The position numbers and the translations under genes are program-made. Under the pieces are notes generated by a model. The model worked only from the letters and a program-made list of their open reading frames with translations, was not told the DNA's origin and ran no database searches. 64,000 bases of DNA from Aeromicrobium fastidiosum (GTDB lineage Bacteria; Actinomycetota; Actinomycetes; Propionibacteriales; Nocardioidaceae), in contig NZ_JAGIOG010000001.1 of NCBI RefSeq assembly GCF_017876595.1, positions 1,364,001-1,428,000 on the forward strand, written 5' to 3'. Each line of letters opens with the position of its first letter. The first letter of the stretch is position 1. Below are positions 51,339 through 60,882 of this stretch, one piece after another.

Positions 51339-52168
51339 AACGTCTCCAGGATCTCCAGCGTGAGGGCCCAGGCCTCGGACGTCGGGTCGATGACCACGAA
51401 GTGGTCGCCGTCGACCTCGGTGAGCTCGGCATCGGCCCCGGCCGCCCGGGCGCGGTCGACGTAGTCGACCGACTGGCTGAGCGGGACGTTGTCGTCCGAC
51501 CGACCGTGCACGCACCGCACCGGCACCGCCAGCGGGATGACCGCAGTCGGGTCGGCCTGGGCGTAGCGGTCGTCGACGATCCCGCCCATGAAGCGCTGCA
51601 CGGCCCCTCCGCCGAGGTCGTCGGCCGTCGCGGCCGTCAGATCGAGCACCCCGGCCTGCGAGATCGCGGCCGTGACCGGCACCGCCGGAGCGGTCCACGG
51701 TGAGCCTGTGAGCTGCGGACGGCCGGCCGCCCACACCGCGAGGTGACCGCCGGCCGAGTGCCCCAGCGTGACGACCTTCGTGGTGTCCAGCCCTTCGACC
51801 TCCGCGAGCGCGTCGATCGCGGCGGCGACGTCGTCGAACGTCTGCGGCCACCCGCCGCCGTCGCCGACCCGGCGGTACTCGATGTTGAACGCGGTCCAGC
51901 CCTGCTCCGCGAGGGAGGCCGCGAGCGGACGCCCGAGCGACAGGTCGTACCGGTCGAGCCAGAACCCGCCATGGATCACGACCACGACCCCCTTGGACGA
52001 ACCGGGCGGCCGCGACAGCTCAGCACGCTGCGCGGGATGGTCGCCGTACCGGATCGTCTCCACGCCGTCCTCCTGCTCGTCGGGTGCGGCCCGTCCGTCG
52101 TCACGGGCCCGCGTGCACGCCGCCACCGCGCCGAGCGCGACGAGCGTCAGCATGCTGCGTCGGTCCAC
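51335..52168 (-). CDS. Alpha/beta hydrolase lipoprotein (BD-FAE-like), 277 aa
   Basis: VDRRSMLTLVALGAVAAC is a lipoprotein signal with lipobox AVAAC. The mature enzyme has VVVIHGGFW oxyanion region, GHSAGGH nucleophile elbow and C-terminal GDHFVVID His. It resembles bacterial feruloyl/kynurenine formamidase-like esterases. GTG 52168 is chosen so that the signal starts immediately; GTG 52204 is possible. Coupled to the acyltransferase by overlap. Confidence 0.82.
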   Translation of the reverse strand: MDRRSMLTLVALGAVAACTRARDDGRAAPDEQEDGVETIRYGDHPAQRAELSRPPGSSKGVVVVIHGGFWLDRYDLSLGRPLAASLAEQGWTAFNIEYRRVGDGGGWPQTFDDVAAAIDALAEVEGLDTTKVVTLGHSAGGHLAVWAAGRPQLTGSPWTAPAVPVTAAISQAGVLDLTAATADDLGGGAVQRFMGGIVDDRYAQADPTAVIPLAVPVRCVHGRSDDNVPLSQSVDYVDRARAAGADAELTEVDGDHFVVIDPTSEAWALTLEILETL

Positions 52169-52274
52169 GGTGACAGCCAATAGGAGCGAGCCGTCCACCG
52201 CCACCCGAACCGGTCCGACAGCCTCTCGTCGACCGATAGAATCAGGGCTCGGTCGAGCGCACGGAGGAGGGTCG

Positions 52275-53765
52275 GTGGACGTCCACGAGCTCGATCAGTA
52301 CCTCTTGGTGGGCGCGGGCGTGCTGATCCTCGCGATCCTCGCCGTCCGCCTCTCAGTCAGCATCGGCCTGCCCTCGCTGCTGGTCTACCTCGCCCTCGGG
52401 CTCGTCCTCGGCAGCTCAGGACTCGGCATCGAGTTCGCCGACGTCGAGCTCGCGCACGCGCTGGGCTTCGGCGGTCTCGTGCTGATCCTGGCCGAGGGCG
52501 GACTCACGACCAAGTGGGAGCACGTCCGTCCCAACCTCGGGTACGGCCTGCTGCTGGCGACCCTCGGGTCGGCGATCAGCGTGCTGGTCGTCGCCCTCGG
52601 GGCGCACCTCCTGCTCGGTATGGAGTGGGAGCTCGCGGTGCTGATCGCCGCGGTGCTGACGCCCACCGACGCCGCGGCCGTGTTCTCGGTGCTGCGCACC
52701 GTCCCGCTCAGGTCGTCGGTGACCGGATCGCTCGAGGCGGAGTCCGGCCTCAACGACGCTCCGATCGTGGTCCTCGTCGTCGCGATCAGTGCGGGCGAGG
52801 TCGCCGACAAGGGCATCGGGTACCTCGTGGGGCTCATCGTCTTCGAGCTCGTGGTCGGCGCGCTGATCGGCATCGCGATCGGCTGGCTCGGTGCCTTCAT
52901 GCTGCGCCGGGTCGCCCTGCCGGCCTCGGGTCTCTATCCACTCGTGGTCTTCGCGTTCGCGGTGCTGGCCTACGGTGCCGCGGCCGGCGTGCACGCGAGC
53001 GGCTTCGCGGCGGTCTACGTCGCGGCGCTGATCCTCGGGAACGCCGACCTGCCGCACCGCACCGCGACGCGCTCGTTCGTCGAGGGCATCGGCTGGCTGG
53101 CGCAGATCGGCCTGTTCGTCATGCTCGGCCTGCTCGCGAGCCCCGACGAGCTGCAGTGGTGGCACGTCTGGCACGGGCTCGTGATCGGCGCGATCCTGAC
53201 CTTCGTCGCGCGTCCGCTGACCGTCATGGCGTGTGCGGTCTGGTTCGGCCGCAGCGCGCGCGAGCAGGTCTTCGTCGGGTGGGCCGGGCTCCGCGGCGCG
53301 GTGCCCATCGTGCTGGCGACGATCCCCCTGTCGGCGGGGGTCGCCGGCTCACGAGATCTCTTCAACGTGGTCTTCGTGGCCGTCGTGATCTACACCCTGC
53401 TGCAGGCTGCGCCCCTCGCGCAGCTGGCGGCGGCGTGCGGCGTGCTCACCGACGAGGCGCGAGACGTCGAGGTCGAGGCCGCACCGCTCGAGCGGGTGTC
53501 GGCCGATCTGCTGCAGATCCGCGTCCCGAGCGGCTCTCGACTCGCAGGGGTCGAGGTCGGTGAGCTGCGCCTGCCGGTCGGTGCGTCGATCTCGCTGATC
53601 GTGCGGGACGATCGCACGTTCGTGCCGCACCGCACCGACCGCATCGCGGTGCACGACGACCTGCTGGTCGTGGCCGAGCGGTCCGTCCGCGAGGCCACCG
53701 AGGCTCGACTGCGGGCCGTCGGCAGGCACGGCCGCCTGGCCGGCTGGGGTCGCGACTCGCGGTAG
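52275..53765 (+). CDS. CPA1-type K+(Na+)/H+ antiporter with TrkA-C domain, 496 aa
   Basis: About twelve hydrophobic segments; LAEGGL and TPTDAAAV are helix motifs of the family, and the ion-binding region reads ESGLNDAP. The last 100 residues (RVPSGSRLAGVEVGELRLP, VHDDLLVVAE) form a TrkA-C/RCK-C ligand domain that often binds c-di-AMP or nucleotides. GTG 52275 has GGAGGAGGG upstream. Controls cation or pH balance at the membrane. Confidence 0.9.
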   Translation: MDVHELDQYLLVGAGVLILAILAVRLSVSIGLPSLLVYLALGLVLGSSGLGIEFADVELAHALGFGGLVLILAEGGLTTKWEHVRPNLGYGLLLATLGSAISVLVVALGAHLLLGMEWELAVLIAAVLTPTDAAAVFSVLRTVPLRSSVTGSLEAESGLNDAPIVVLVVAISAGEVADKGIGYLVGLIVFELVVGALIGIAIGWLGAFMLRRVALPASGLYPLVVFAFAVLAYGAAAGVHASGFAAVYVAALILGNADLPHRTATRSFVEGIGWLAQIGLFVMLGLLASPDELQWWHVWHGLVIGAILTFVARPLTVMACAVWFGRSAREQVFVGWAGLRGAVPIVLATIPLSAGVAGSRDLFNVVFVAVVIYTLLQAAPLAQLAAACGVLTDEARDVEVEAAPLERVSADLLQIRVPSGSRLAGVEVGELRLPVGASISLIVRDDRTFVPHRTDRIAVHDDLLVVAERSVREATEARLRAVGRHGRLAGWGRDSR

Positions 53766-53797
53766 GGCGGCTGGTCGGGTCTGGTGGATGGGCGAGC

Positions 53798-54757
53798 TCA
53801 CCCGCGGGCGAGCTCGGCCTCCACCATGATCTTGACGAGCTCCTGGAAGGTCACCGTCGGACTCCACCCGATCGACCGGAGTCGGGAGGAGTCGCCCACC
53901 AGCTGCTCCGGATCGGCGGGCCGGTAGAAGCGCGGATCGATCTCGACGAGGTCCTGCCAGTCGTCGACTCCGACGCACGCGAAGGCCTCGGCGACGAACT
54001 CTCGGACGGTGTGCGACTCGCCAGTGGCCACCACGAAGTCGCCCGGGACGTCGTGGGACAGGATCGACACCATCGCGTCGACGTAGTCGGGGGCGTATCC
54101 CCAGTCGCGCTGCACGTCGATGTTGCCGAGGGCCAGCACGTCCTGGCGTCCGCGCACGATGTCGCAGACGGCCATCGTGATCTTGCGCGCCACGAACGTC
54201 TCGGGACGACTGGGCGACTCGTGGTTGTAGAGGATCGCGGAGCTGACGTGCATGCCGCGCGCGCGGTACACCGCCGCCATCTCGTGGGCGAAGTTCTTGG
54301 CGGCACCGTAGGGCGTGACGGGTCGCCGCAGGGTCAGCTCGTCCTGTGGGACCTGGGTGGCGCTCCCGAAGATCTCCGCGCTCGAGGCCTGCAGCACGCG
54401 GACCGGGTCGCCGGTCTCCTGCGAGAGCTTCCAGGCTGCGTCGAAGATGCGGACCGGTCCGATGCCCAGCACGTCGGCCGTGTCGGCGGGGTGCTCCCAC
54501 GACCGGGCGACCGACGTGTTGCCGGCAAGGTTGAAGATGCGGCTGGGTGCCACGTCGCGCACGACGCGCTGGATGCCGAGATCGTCGGAGAGGTCACAGG
54601 CGATAGCGCTGGCGCCGGGGTGCTCGCTGCGAAGCCGCTCGGCACCCTCCTGCGAGTGGCACATCCCCACCACCTCGTCGCCGGCAGCCAGGAGCTGCTG
54701 GACGAGATAGCTCCCGTCCTGCCCGTTCGCACCGGTGACCAGCGCCCGATCAGTCAC
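53798..54757 (-). CDS. GDP-mannose 4,6-dehydratase-like SDR, 319 aa
   Basis: NAD(P) motif TGANGQDGSYL, catalytic SSAEIFG and YGAAK, plus NHESPSRPETFVARKI and GNIDVQRDWGYAPDYVDAM, the substrate-binding blocks of Gmd. It is shorter and diverged from the Gmd at 61293. GTG 54757 overlaps the stop of the glycosyltransferase. It may act on a nucleotide-sugar other than GDP-mannose or supply the same pool for a different glycan. Confidence 0.87.
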   Translation of the reverse strand: MTDRALVTGANGQDGSYLVQQLLAAGDEVVGMCHSQEGAERLRSEHPGASAIACDLSDDLGIQRVVRDVAPSRIFNLAGNTSVARSWEHPADTADVLGIGPVRIFDAAWKLSQETGDPVRVLQASSAEIFGSATQVPQDELTLRRPVTPYGAAKNFAHEMAAVYRARGMHVSSAILYNHESPSRPETFVARKITMAVCDIVRGRQDVLALGNIDVQRDWGYAPDYVDAMVSILSHDVPGDFVVATGESHTVREFVAEAFACVGVDDWQDLVEIDPRFYRPADPEQLVGDSSRLRSIGWSPTVTFQELVKIMVEAELARG

Positions 54758-55836
54758 GACAGGCTCCGGTAGACGTCGAGGTGGACGTCTCGGCAGCTCT
54801 CCCACGTGAAGCGCGCCGCTTGCTGCAGGCCGAGGTCATAGAGCTCGTCCGACCGGGTGATCGCGGCGACGACGCCCTCGGCGATGGAGTCGACGTCGAG
54901 CGCGTCGAAGAGGACCGCGGCGTCGCCACACACCTCGGGGATCGAGCCTGCGTCGGAGGCGGCCACGGGGCACCCGGACGCCATGGCCTCCAGCGGGGGC
55001 AGCCCGAATCCCTCGTAGAGACTGGGGAAGACCATCGCCGACGCCTGGCGGTACAGCTCACGCAGCTCGGAGAGGTCGACGAGTCCCTTCCGGTCGACCC
55101 AGTCGGGGAGGGGCCCGAGGTCGTCCAACCCGCCGCCGGTCAGGACGAGTCGGAGGTCGGGGAGCTGGCGACGGACGATCTCCATCGCCGCGACGAGCCG
55201 GGCGTGGTTCTTGTGCGCCCAGCCGCGGGCGGGGTAGAGCACGAAGTGCTCGCGCGCTCCGGCGTTCGGCTCGTAGTCGGCCACGTCGACCCCGAGGTGC
55301 GCGACGACGACCTTCTCGGGCGGGATGCCGAGACGGTCGATCATCCGCTCCCGTGCGAACTCGCTGATCGTGATGATCCGGTCGGCTCTGCGTGCACCGC
55401 CCTGGTAGAAGCGTCGGCGATAGAGGAGCTCGGCCCGGGAGAAGAGCTCGGGCAGCTCGAGGTGCTGGACGTCGAGGAGGCTCTGCACGAAACCTGTGCC
55501 TCGCGGCGGTGCTGGCAGCGGGACCGTGAAGGGGTAGTGGACGACGTCGGAGTCGGCGAAGAGTCGCTGCAGGCTCGACCGGCGGACCGTGGCGGAAGCC
55601 GCGACGCGCAGACGGTCCTTGGTCGAGGGGCCGGCCGTGATGCCGGGAACCTGCGTCTCGAGGAGCCCGCCGCTGAAGTCGCGGACGTTCTCGGGCACGA
55701 ACGCGGTGACGTCGGCACCGTCGGATCCGGCCAGCTGCCGGGTGAGCTCACGGGCGTACGTCTCGCTGCCGCCCATGCCACCGGGCACCAAGGTCAGCAT
55801 CGAGAGCGCGACCTTCGGGATCGGCGATCGGTTCAT
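54754..55836 (-). CDS. Glycosyltransferase family 4, 360 aa
   Basis: GT-B fold: GGMGGSETYARELTRQ donor-side start, HLGVDVADYEP, YPARGWAHKNHARLV linking region and the FPSLYEGFGLPPLEAM.SGCPV donor-binding block with the EX7E-like pattern. ATG 55836 has GGAG upstream. It transfers a sugar from a nucleotide donor in envelope polysaccharide synthesis, coupled to the Gmd-like gene. Confidence 0.92.
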   Translation of the reverse strand: MNRSPIPKVALSMLTLVPGGMGGSETYARELTRQLAGSDGADVTAFVPENVRDFSGGLLETQVPGITAGPSTKDRLRVAASATVRRSSLQRLFADSDVVHYPFTVPLPAPPRGTGFVQSLLDVQHLELPELFSRAELLYRRRFYQGGARRADRIITISEFARERMIDRLGIPPEKVVVAHLGVDVADYEPNAGAREHFVLYPARGWAHKNHARLVAAMEIVRRQLPDLRLVLTGGGLDDLGPLPDWVDRKGLVDLSELRELYRQASAMVFPSLYEGFGLPPLEAMASGCPVAASDAGSIPEVCGDAAVLFDALDVDSIAEGVVAAITRSDELYDLGLQQAARFTWESCRDVHLDVYRSLS

Positions 55837-55950
55837 CGGTGCTCCGTTCACGGCCGAGACGGGCCGGCAGTAGTGGACGTGGGCAGCGGGCGCATCAGTG
55901 TAGCGCGACAGGTTCTCAGCGGACCGGCTGCAACGGCGGGCGAAGAGGGC

Positions 55951-56469
55951 CTACGGGATAGCGACGACCGGCACGCACACGTCGATGTCGCGGTCGGTCT
56001 CGACGGAGGTCGGGGCGCCGTCCTTCAACCCGCGGTAGTTGTCTCCCACCACGACCACGACGCCGTCCTCGACGTCGATGTCGGCCGGCGCGTACTCGAC
56101 CTTGTCCTTGAACTGCGCGGCGACCAGCGCGACGCGGGGGTCGGCGGGGTCGTCGGTCAGGATCGCGACGCGATTGGGCTTGGTCGCGCTGTCGCTGTTG
56201 CCGATGCGTCCGCCCAGGAACCCGTTCTTCTGCAGGTCGATGAGTGCGCGGTTGGCCAGGCCCGACCGGGTGGACGCGTTGAAGACGTTGATCGTGACGA
56301 CGTTGCTGTCGAGTGCGGTGCCGGCGGCCACGACCTTCGGCGTGCACGTCGACGTGGCCGAGGCCGGCTCGCCCGTACCGGCGGTCAGGAGACGGACCCC
56401 CGTGACGCCGCCGATGACGAACACCGCGACCGCGACGAGCAGCGTCAGCACCCGCATGCCGACCCTCAT
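55951..56469 (-). CDS. LytR_C-domain membrane protein, 172 aa
   Basis: A single N-terminal membrane segment (VLTLLVAVAVFVIGGVTGV) is followed by an extracytoplasmic LytR_C domain: VTINVFNASTRSGLANRAL, VAAQFKDKVEY, VVVVVGDNYRGL. These domains are linked to wall-polymer ligation and are often found without the LytR-CpsA-Psr catalytic part, as here. The start overlaps the gene upstream (ATGA). Confidence 0.87.
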   Translation of the reverse strand: MRVGMRVLTLLVAVAVFVIGGVTGVRLLTAGTGEPASATSTCTPKVVAAGTALDSNVVTINVFNASTRSGLANRALIDLQKNGFLGGRIGNSDSATKPNRVAILTDDPADPRVALVAAQFKDKVEYAPADIDVEDGVVVVVGDNYRGLKDGAPTSVETDRDIDVCVPVVAIP

Positions 56470-56768
56470 GCGTGCTTGCCGATCGAGTGGACCCGGGCGT
56501 GCAGCATGTTGCGCTGCTGCAGCGCGGCGCGCAGCGCCCTGTGGAGTCCGTCCTCGAGGAACAGCTCGCCGTGCCAGCTGACGACGTGGGCGAACAGGTC
56601 GCCGAAGTAGGTCGAGTCGTCGTCGAGGAGGTGCTCGAGGTCGAGCGTCGTCTTGGTCGTCGTGAGGTCGTCGAGCCGCACCTGGGAGGGGGAGATCTCG
56701 GCCCACGAGCTCTGTGTCAGCCCGTGCTCCGGATAGGGGCGCCCCTCGCTCACCCGCCTGAAGATCAC
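56466..56768 (-). CDS. Conserved actinobacterial small protein (VapB-like by some annotations), 100 aa
   Basis: A compact, acidic protein with the pattern YPEHGLTQSSWAEISPSQVRLDDL, DDSTYFGDLFAHVV and LFLEDGLHRALRAALQQR, which I recognise as widely conserved in Actinobacteria and sometimes labelled VapB antitoxin. No toxin gene is adjacent, so that label is doubtful. GTG 56768. Coupled to the LytR_C gene and divergent from the HerA-like gene (48 bp). Confidence 0.7.
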   Translation of the reverse strand: MIFRRVSEGRPYPEHGLTQSSWAEISPSQVRLDDLTTTKTTLDLEHLLDDDSTYFGDLFAHVVSWHGELFLEDGLHRALRAALQQRNMLHARVHSIGKHA

Positions 56769-56816
56769 CGCCTCAGTCTAAGCAGACGAGGGGCGTCCCG
56801 GCGGTAGCCTGTCGCC

Positions 56817-58541
56817 ATGACGACGAGCGACGACGCCCAGGCCGCTGCCGACGACGCCGCCCGCGCCGCTGCCGACGCCCTGGCCGCCGCGCAGGCGGCG
56901 CAGAAGAGGGCCGACGAGCTCGCGTCCGCCGCCGCGCAGGCGCGCGCGGACTCGTCCGCGGCGGCACCTGCGGCTGCGGCCGCGCCGAGTGCGTTGGTCG
57001 AGCTCGTCACTGCCGGATACGCCTTCGAGGGCGTGGCGATCGAGATGGGTGCCCTGCTCGACGGCACCCCGCCCGACATGTCGCCCGTGCCGTCGGCGCA
57101 GGTGCGCATCCCGCTCGCGATGCTCAACCGGCACGGTCTCGTCGCGGGCGCGACCGGCACGGGCAAGACCAAGACCCTGCAGGTGCTGGCCGAGCAGATC
57201 GCCGCCCACGGCGTCCCGGTCTTCGCCGCCGACGTCAAGGGTGATCTCTCGGGCATCGCCACGGCGGGAACGCCGGACGACAAGCTGATCGCGCGCACCA
57301 CCGGCATCGGCCAGGACTGGCACCCCGTCGCGACGCCCACGGAGTACTACGCGCTCGGCGGCATCGGCACGGGGCTCCCGGTGCGCGCCACGGTCGAGGC
57401 GTTCGGCCCGACGCTGCTGGCCAAGGTGCTGGGGCTCAACGCGACGCAGGAGTCGTCGCTGGGGCTGGTCTTCCACTACGCCCGTTCTGCATCCCTGCCG
57501 CTGATCGACCTGGCCGATCTGCGGGCCGTCCTCACGCACCTCACGAGCGATGCGGGCAAGGCCGAGCTCAAGGGGCTCGGCGGGTTGTCGTCGGCGACGG
57601 TCGGCGTGATCCTGCGTGAGCTCATCGGCTTCGCCGACGAGGGTGCCGCCGACTTCTTCGGCCAGCCCGAGATCGTCGTCGCCGACTTCCTGCGCACCGC
57701 GCCCGACGGCCGCGGCATCGTGTCGTTGCTCGAGGTGCCGGGCGTGCAGGACAAGCCGGCACTGTTCTCGACCTTCTTGATGTACCTGTTGAGGCAATTG
57801 TTCGAAGAGCTTCCCGAGGTCGGCGACTCCGACAAGCCCAGGCTGGTGTTCTTCTTCGACGAGGCACACCTGCTGTTCGCCGACGCGTCCGACGACTTTC
57901 TCGAGACCATCACGCAGACCGTCCGGCTCATCCGCTCCAAGGGCGTCGGCATCTTCTTCGTCACCCAGACACCCAAGGACGTCCCGGGCGACGTGCTGGC
58001 CCAGCTCGGGTCCCGGGTGCAGCACCAGCTGAGGGCGCACACGCCCGATGCGGCCAAGGCGCTGCGGGCGACGGTGTCGACCTACCCGAACACGACGTAC
58101 GACCTCGAGGAGGTGCTGACGTCGCTCGGCATCGGAGAGGCGATCGTCACGGTCATGGGCGACAAGGGTGCCCCGACCCCCGTGGCGTGGACGCGTCTGC
58201 GCGCCCCGCAGGGCTCGATGGACCCCACGCCTGCCGACGAGATGGCCGCGTCAGTCGCCGCGTCGCCGTTGCTGGCGAAGTACGGCACCGCGGTCGATGC
58301 CGAGTCGGCGAACGAGATCCTGGAGTCGCGGGGCGAGGCCGACAGGGCCGCCGCCGACCGGGCTGCGGCTGACGCGCGACTCAAGAAGGAAGCCGAAGCG
58401 GCCCGCCAGCAGGCCCCGCGGACGAGAGGGAGCTCGGCACCGCGGTCGCGCCGCATGTCGCCCGTCGACCGTGCCGTCGGCGAGGCCAGCCGCACCGTCG
58501 CGCGCGAGCTGGTCAAGGCCCTGTTCAGGCGTCGGCGCTGA
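56817..58541 (+). CDS. HerA/DUF853-family ATPase, 574 aa
   Basis: An Ala-rich coiled-coil-like N-terminus (1-55) precedes a FtsK/HerA-type ATPase with Walker A GATGTGKT (111-118), Walker B LVFFFDEAHLLF and sensor FVTQTPKDVP. The C-terminus is a charged helix with basic tail. The family (YjgR-like) probably moves along nucleic acid or remodels a protein complex, but the role is undefined. ATG 56817. Confidence 0.92.
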   Translation: MTTSDDAQAAADDAARAAADALAAAQAAQKRADELASAAAQARADSSAAAPAAAAAPSALVELVTAGYAFEGVAIEMGALLDGTPPDMSPVPSAQVRIPLAMLNRHGLVAGATGTGKTKTLQVLAEQIAAHGVPVFAADVKGDLSGIATAGTPDDKLIARTTGIGQDWHPVATPTEYYALGGIGTGLPVRATVEAFGPTLLAKVLGLNATQESSLGLVFHYARSASLPLIDLADLRAVLTHLTSDAGKAELKGLGGLSSATVGVILRELIGFADEGAADFFGQPEIVVADFLRTAPDGRGIVSLLEVPGVQDKPALFSTFLMYLLRQLFEELPEVGDSDKPRLVFFFDEAHLLFADASDDFLETITQTVRLIRSKGVGIFFVTQTPKDVPGDVLAQLGSRVQHQLRAHTPDAAKALRATVSTYPNTTYDLEEVLTSLGIGEAIVTVMGDKGAPTPVAWTRLRAPQGSMDPTPADEMAASVAASPLLAKYGTAVDAESANEILESRGEADRAAADRAAADARLKKEAEAARQQAPRTRGSSAPRSRRMSPVDRAVGEASRTVARELVKALFRRRR

Positions 58542-58701
58542 CACAGCGGCGTGACCGGGGGACGTCTCAGGGTCGTCTCCGGGAACAACTCAGCGTGAAC
58601 CCAGGTTGTGCCAGACGAATAGATCTGCGGACAATGGGTAACACGACGGCGCACCCAGGCGCCGTCCGGTGCGTCCGGGACGGTACGACTCAGGAGGTGT
58701 G

Positions 58702-59499
58702 ATGACCCAGTCGTCACAGCAGGTGGTGCAGGTCGAACGTCCTCGCGCCGCCGGCATCCTCCCCGCCATGGGCCGCGCCGGCGTCGAGATCGCCCTGATC
58801 GCGGTGCTCTACGTGGGCTACGTCGTCTCGCGGACGTTCGCCGACACGGCCTTCGCGCCTGCCCGCGGCCGCGCCCTCGACATCCTGACGTTCGAGAAGT
58901 CGTGGCGCATCGACATCGAGTCGTGGCTCAACCAGATCTTCTTCGATCACGAGTGGCTCGGCGTCGCCAGCAGCTACTGGTACGCCACGACGCACTACTT
59001 CGTCACCCTGGGCGTCCTGATCTGGCTGTACCGCCGCAGTCGGCCGCTGTACCTGACGGCACGCCGAGCGCTCGTCGCCGCATCGCTGATGGGCCTGGCG
59101 TTCTACCTGCTCATGCCGACCGCACCTCCGCGCCTGGTGCAGTACGGCTATCACGACATCCTGAGCCTGCACTCCAACATCGGGTGGTGGAGCGCCAACG
59201 GCTCCGCGCCCAAGGGCATGGGCGACATCACCAACGACCTCGCGGCCTTCCCGTCGCTGCACGCGGGATGGTCGCTGTGGGTCGCGATCGTGCTGATCAC
59301 GGCCGGCGTGCCCCGCATCGTCCAGCTGATGGGTCTGGCCTACGCGGTCACGATGTCCTTGGTCATCATCGGCACCGGCAACCACTGGGTCGTCGACGCC
59401 GTGGCCGGGTGGGCGGTCGTGCTGGTCGCCTTCGGGCTCGTCACGGCGTGGGAGCGTGGGCGCGGCGTGGGCACCGCCGAAGACCCCGTCGACACCTGA
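58702..59499 (+). CDS. PAP2-superfamily inositolphosphotransferase-like membrane enzyme, 265 aa
   Basis: Six hydrophobic segments with the PAP2 phosphatase signature FPSLHAGW (His 187) and GTGNHWVVDAVAG (His 231, Asp 235). The overall arrangement resembles Aur1/Ipt1-type transferases. AGGAGG lies five bases before ATG 58702. It acts on a lipid-linked phosphate at the membrane, probably in envelope lipid or lipoglycan synthesis. 160 bases upstream hold no clear regulatory site. Confidence 0.88.
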   Translation: MTQSSQQVVQVERPRAAGILPAMGRAGVEIALIAVLYVGYVVSRTFADTAFAPARGRALDILTFEKSWRIDIESWLNQIFFDHEWLGVASSYWYATTHYFVTLGVLIWLYRRSRPLYLTARRALVAASLMGLAFYLLMPTAPPRLVQYGYHDILSLHSNIGWWSANGSAPKGMGDITNDLAAFPSLHAGWSLWVAIVLITAGVPRIVQLMGLAYAVTMSLVIIGTGNHWVVDAVAGWAVVLVAFGLVTAWERGRGVGTAEDPVDT

Positions 59500-59595
59500 C
59501 GGTCGTCCACGACCCGTGCACCGCCCGAGGTGGTGCACTCGTGCATGCTGGACTGGTCCACGCCGCAGGAGGCGTGACCTCAGAACCGGAGAACA

Positions 59596-60882
59596 GTGTC
59601 AGAGCCACAGCAAAAGAACGGCGTCTCCCGCGACGTGCTGACTGTCATGGCAGGGACGGCGGTGCTCGGCGTCTGTGGGCTGGTGATCCTCCTGTTCGCT
59701 GCTCGCGCGCTGGGCGCGGCCGACTACGCAGTGTTCGGGCTGTTCTGGTCGGCACTGTTCTTCGCGGTCGCGGTCCTGTCAGGCGTGCACCAGGAGACGA
59801 CGCGCGCTGCGGCGAGTGCGGGCGTGGGGTCGGGCGAGCGGGGGACGCCGCTCATCAGGTTCGCCCTCGTGATGGCGCTGTCGGCCGGCGTGCTCATCGC
59901 TGCCACCTCCCCGTGGTGGGTGCGTCCGACGTTGGGCGCCGAGCACGGCGAGCTCGCCGTCGTCGTGGCCCTCGGGGCGACCGGGTACACGCTGACCGCG
60001 GTGATGTGCGGCGTGCTGGCTGCCAGCGGCCGCTGGGGTGCCTTCAGCGTGCTCAGCATGACCGAGGGCCTGGGTCGCCTTGCCGCCGTGGCAATCGTGC
60101 TGGCGTTGGCGCTGGGCACGACGCCGCTCGCCTGGGCCGTGATCTCCGTCTACCCGTTGATGCTCGCCATAGGGGCTTGGAGTGTCCTGCGGCGTCCCGG
60201 CGTGACAACGCGGGTGCCCGACTCGATGGGGCGACTCCTGTCCAACACATTGCACACCGTGACGGCTGCGACAGCGATCGCAGCCCTGGTCAATGGCTTT
60301 CCGCTACTGATGGCGACTTTCGCGGGTGATGCGTCCCAAGAGACGGTTGGTGCCATGACGTTGGCGGTCATGCTGACGCGAGCCCCGCTGCTGGTGCCAC
60401 TTGTCGGTGCCCAGGGCCTCCTCATCACGATGTTCGCCTCGCCCGGGCGATCGCCGTGGCCGCTGATCTCGAAGCTGCTGGTCGGTGTCGCCGTGGTCGG
60501 GGTCGTCTTGGCGTCGCTCGCGGGAACGCTCGGGCCTTGGGTCCTTCGGACGGCGATCGGTGAGAACTTCTCCCTCCCCGGTCACGTGCTCGCGATGTTG
60601 GTGGTGTCGTCGGCGGCCCTCGGTGCGTTGTCGTTGTCGTCACCAGCCTTGCTGGCCGCCAACCAGCACGTCGCCTACGTGATCGGCTGGGTCGTGGCGA
60701 CCGCTCTGGCAGTGTTCCTGCTCTGGGTCTTGCCCCTCAGCCTTGAGCTGCGGGCACCCTTGGCCCTGCTCATCGGCCCTCTGGTCGGCCTCGCGTGGCA
60801 CCTCGGAGCCTTGGCGCGGCACAGCACGAAGGATCGTCGGAGTGATTCCCATCATTACGCGCGTGGCGAGACAGCTGCTTGA
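59596..60882 (+). CDS. Polysaccharide flippase (Wzx/MATE-like), 428 aa
   Basis: Twelve or more hydrophobic segments with FAARALGAADYAVFGLFW at the start, typical for oligosaccharide flippases of the MVF/PST family. Flips a lipid-linked sugar across the membrane. GTG 59596 has GGAGAACA upstream. It is the first polysaccharide-export gene here, 410 bp before gmd. Confidence 0.85.
   Translation: MSEPQQKNGVSRDVLTVMAGTAVLGVCGLVILLFAARALGAADYAVFGLFWSALFFAVAVLSGVHQETTRAAASAGVGSGERGTPLIRFALVMALSAGVLIAATSPWWVRPTLGAEHGELAVVVALGATGYTLTAVMCGVLAASGRWGAFSVLSMTEGLGRLAAVAIVLALALGTTPLAWAVISVYPLMLAIGAWSVLRRPGVTTRVPDSMGRLLSNTLHTVTAATAIAALVNGFPLLMATFAGDASQETVGAMTLAVMLTRAPLLVPLVGAQGLLITMFASPGRSPWPLISKLLVGVAVVGVVLASLAGTLGPWVLRTAIGENFSLPGHVLAMLVVSSAALGALSLSSPALLAANQHVAYVIGWVVATALAVFLLWVLPLSLELRAPLALLIGPLVGLAWHLGALARHSTKDRRSDSHHYARGETAA

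Noticed and set aside
56466..56768. Toxin-antitoxin module
   Set aside because: Only the VapB-like small protein is present; the neighbours encode an envelope protein and a large ATPase.
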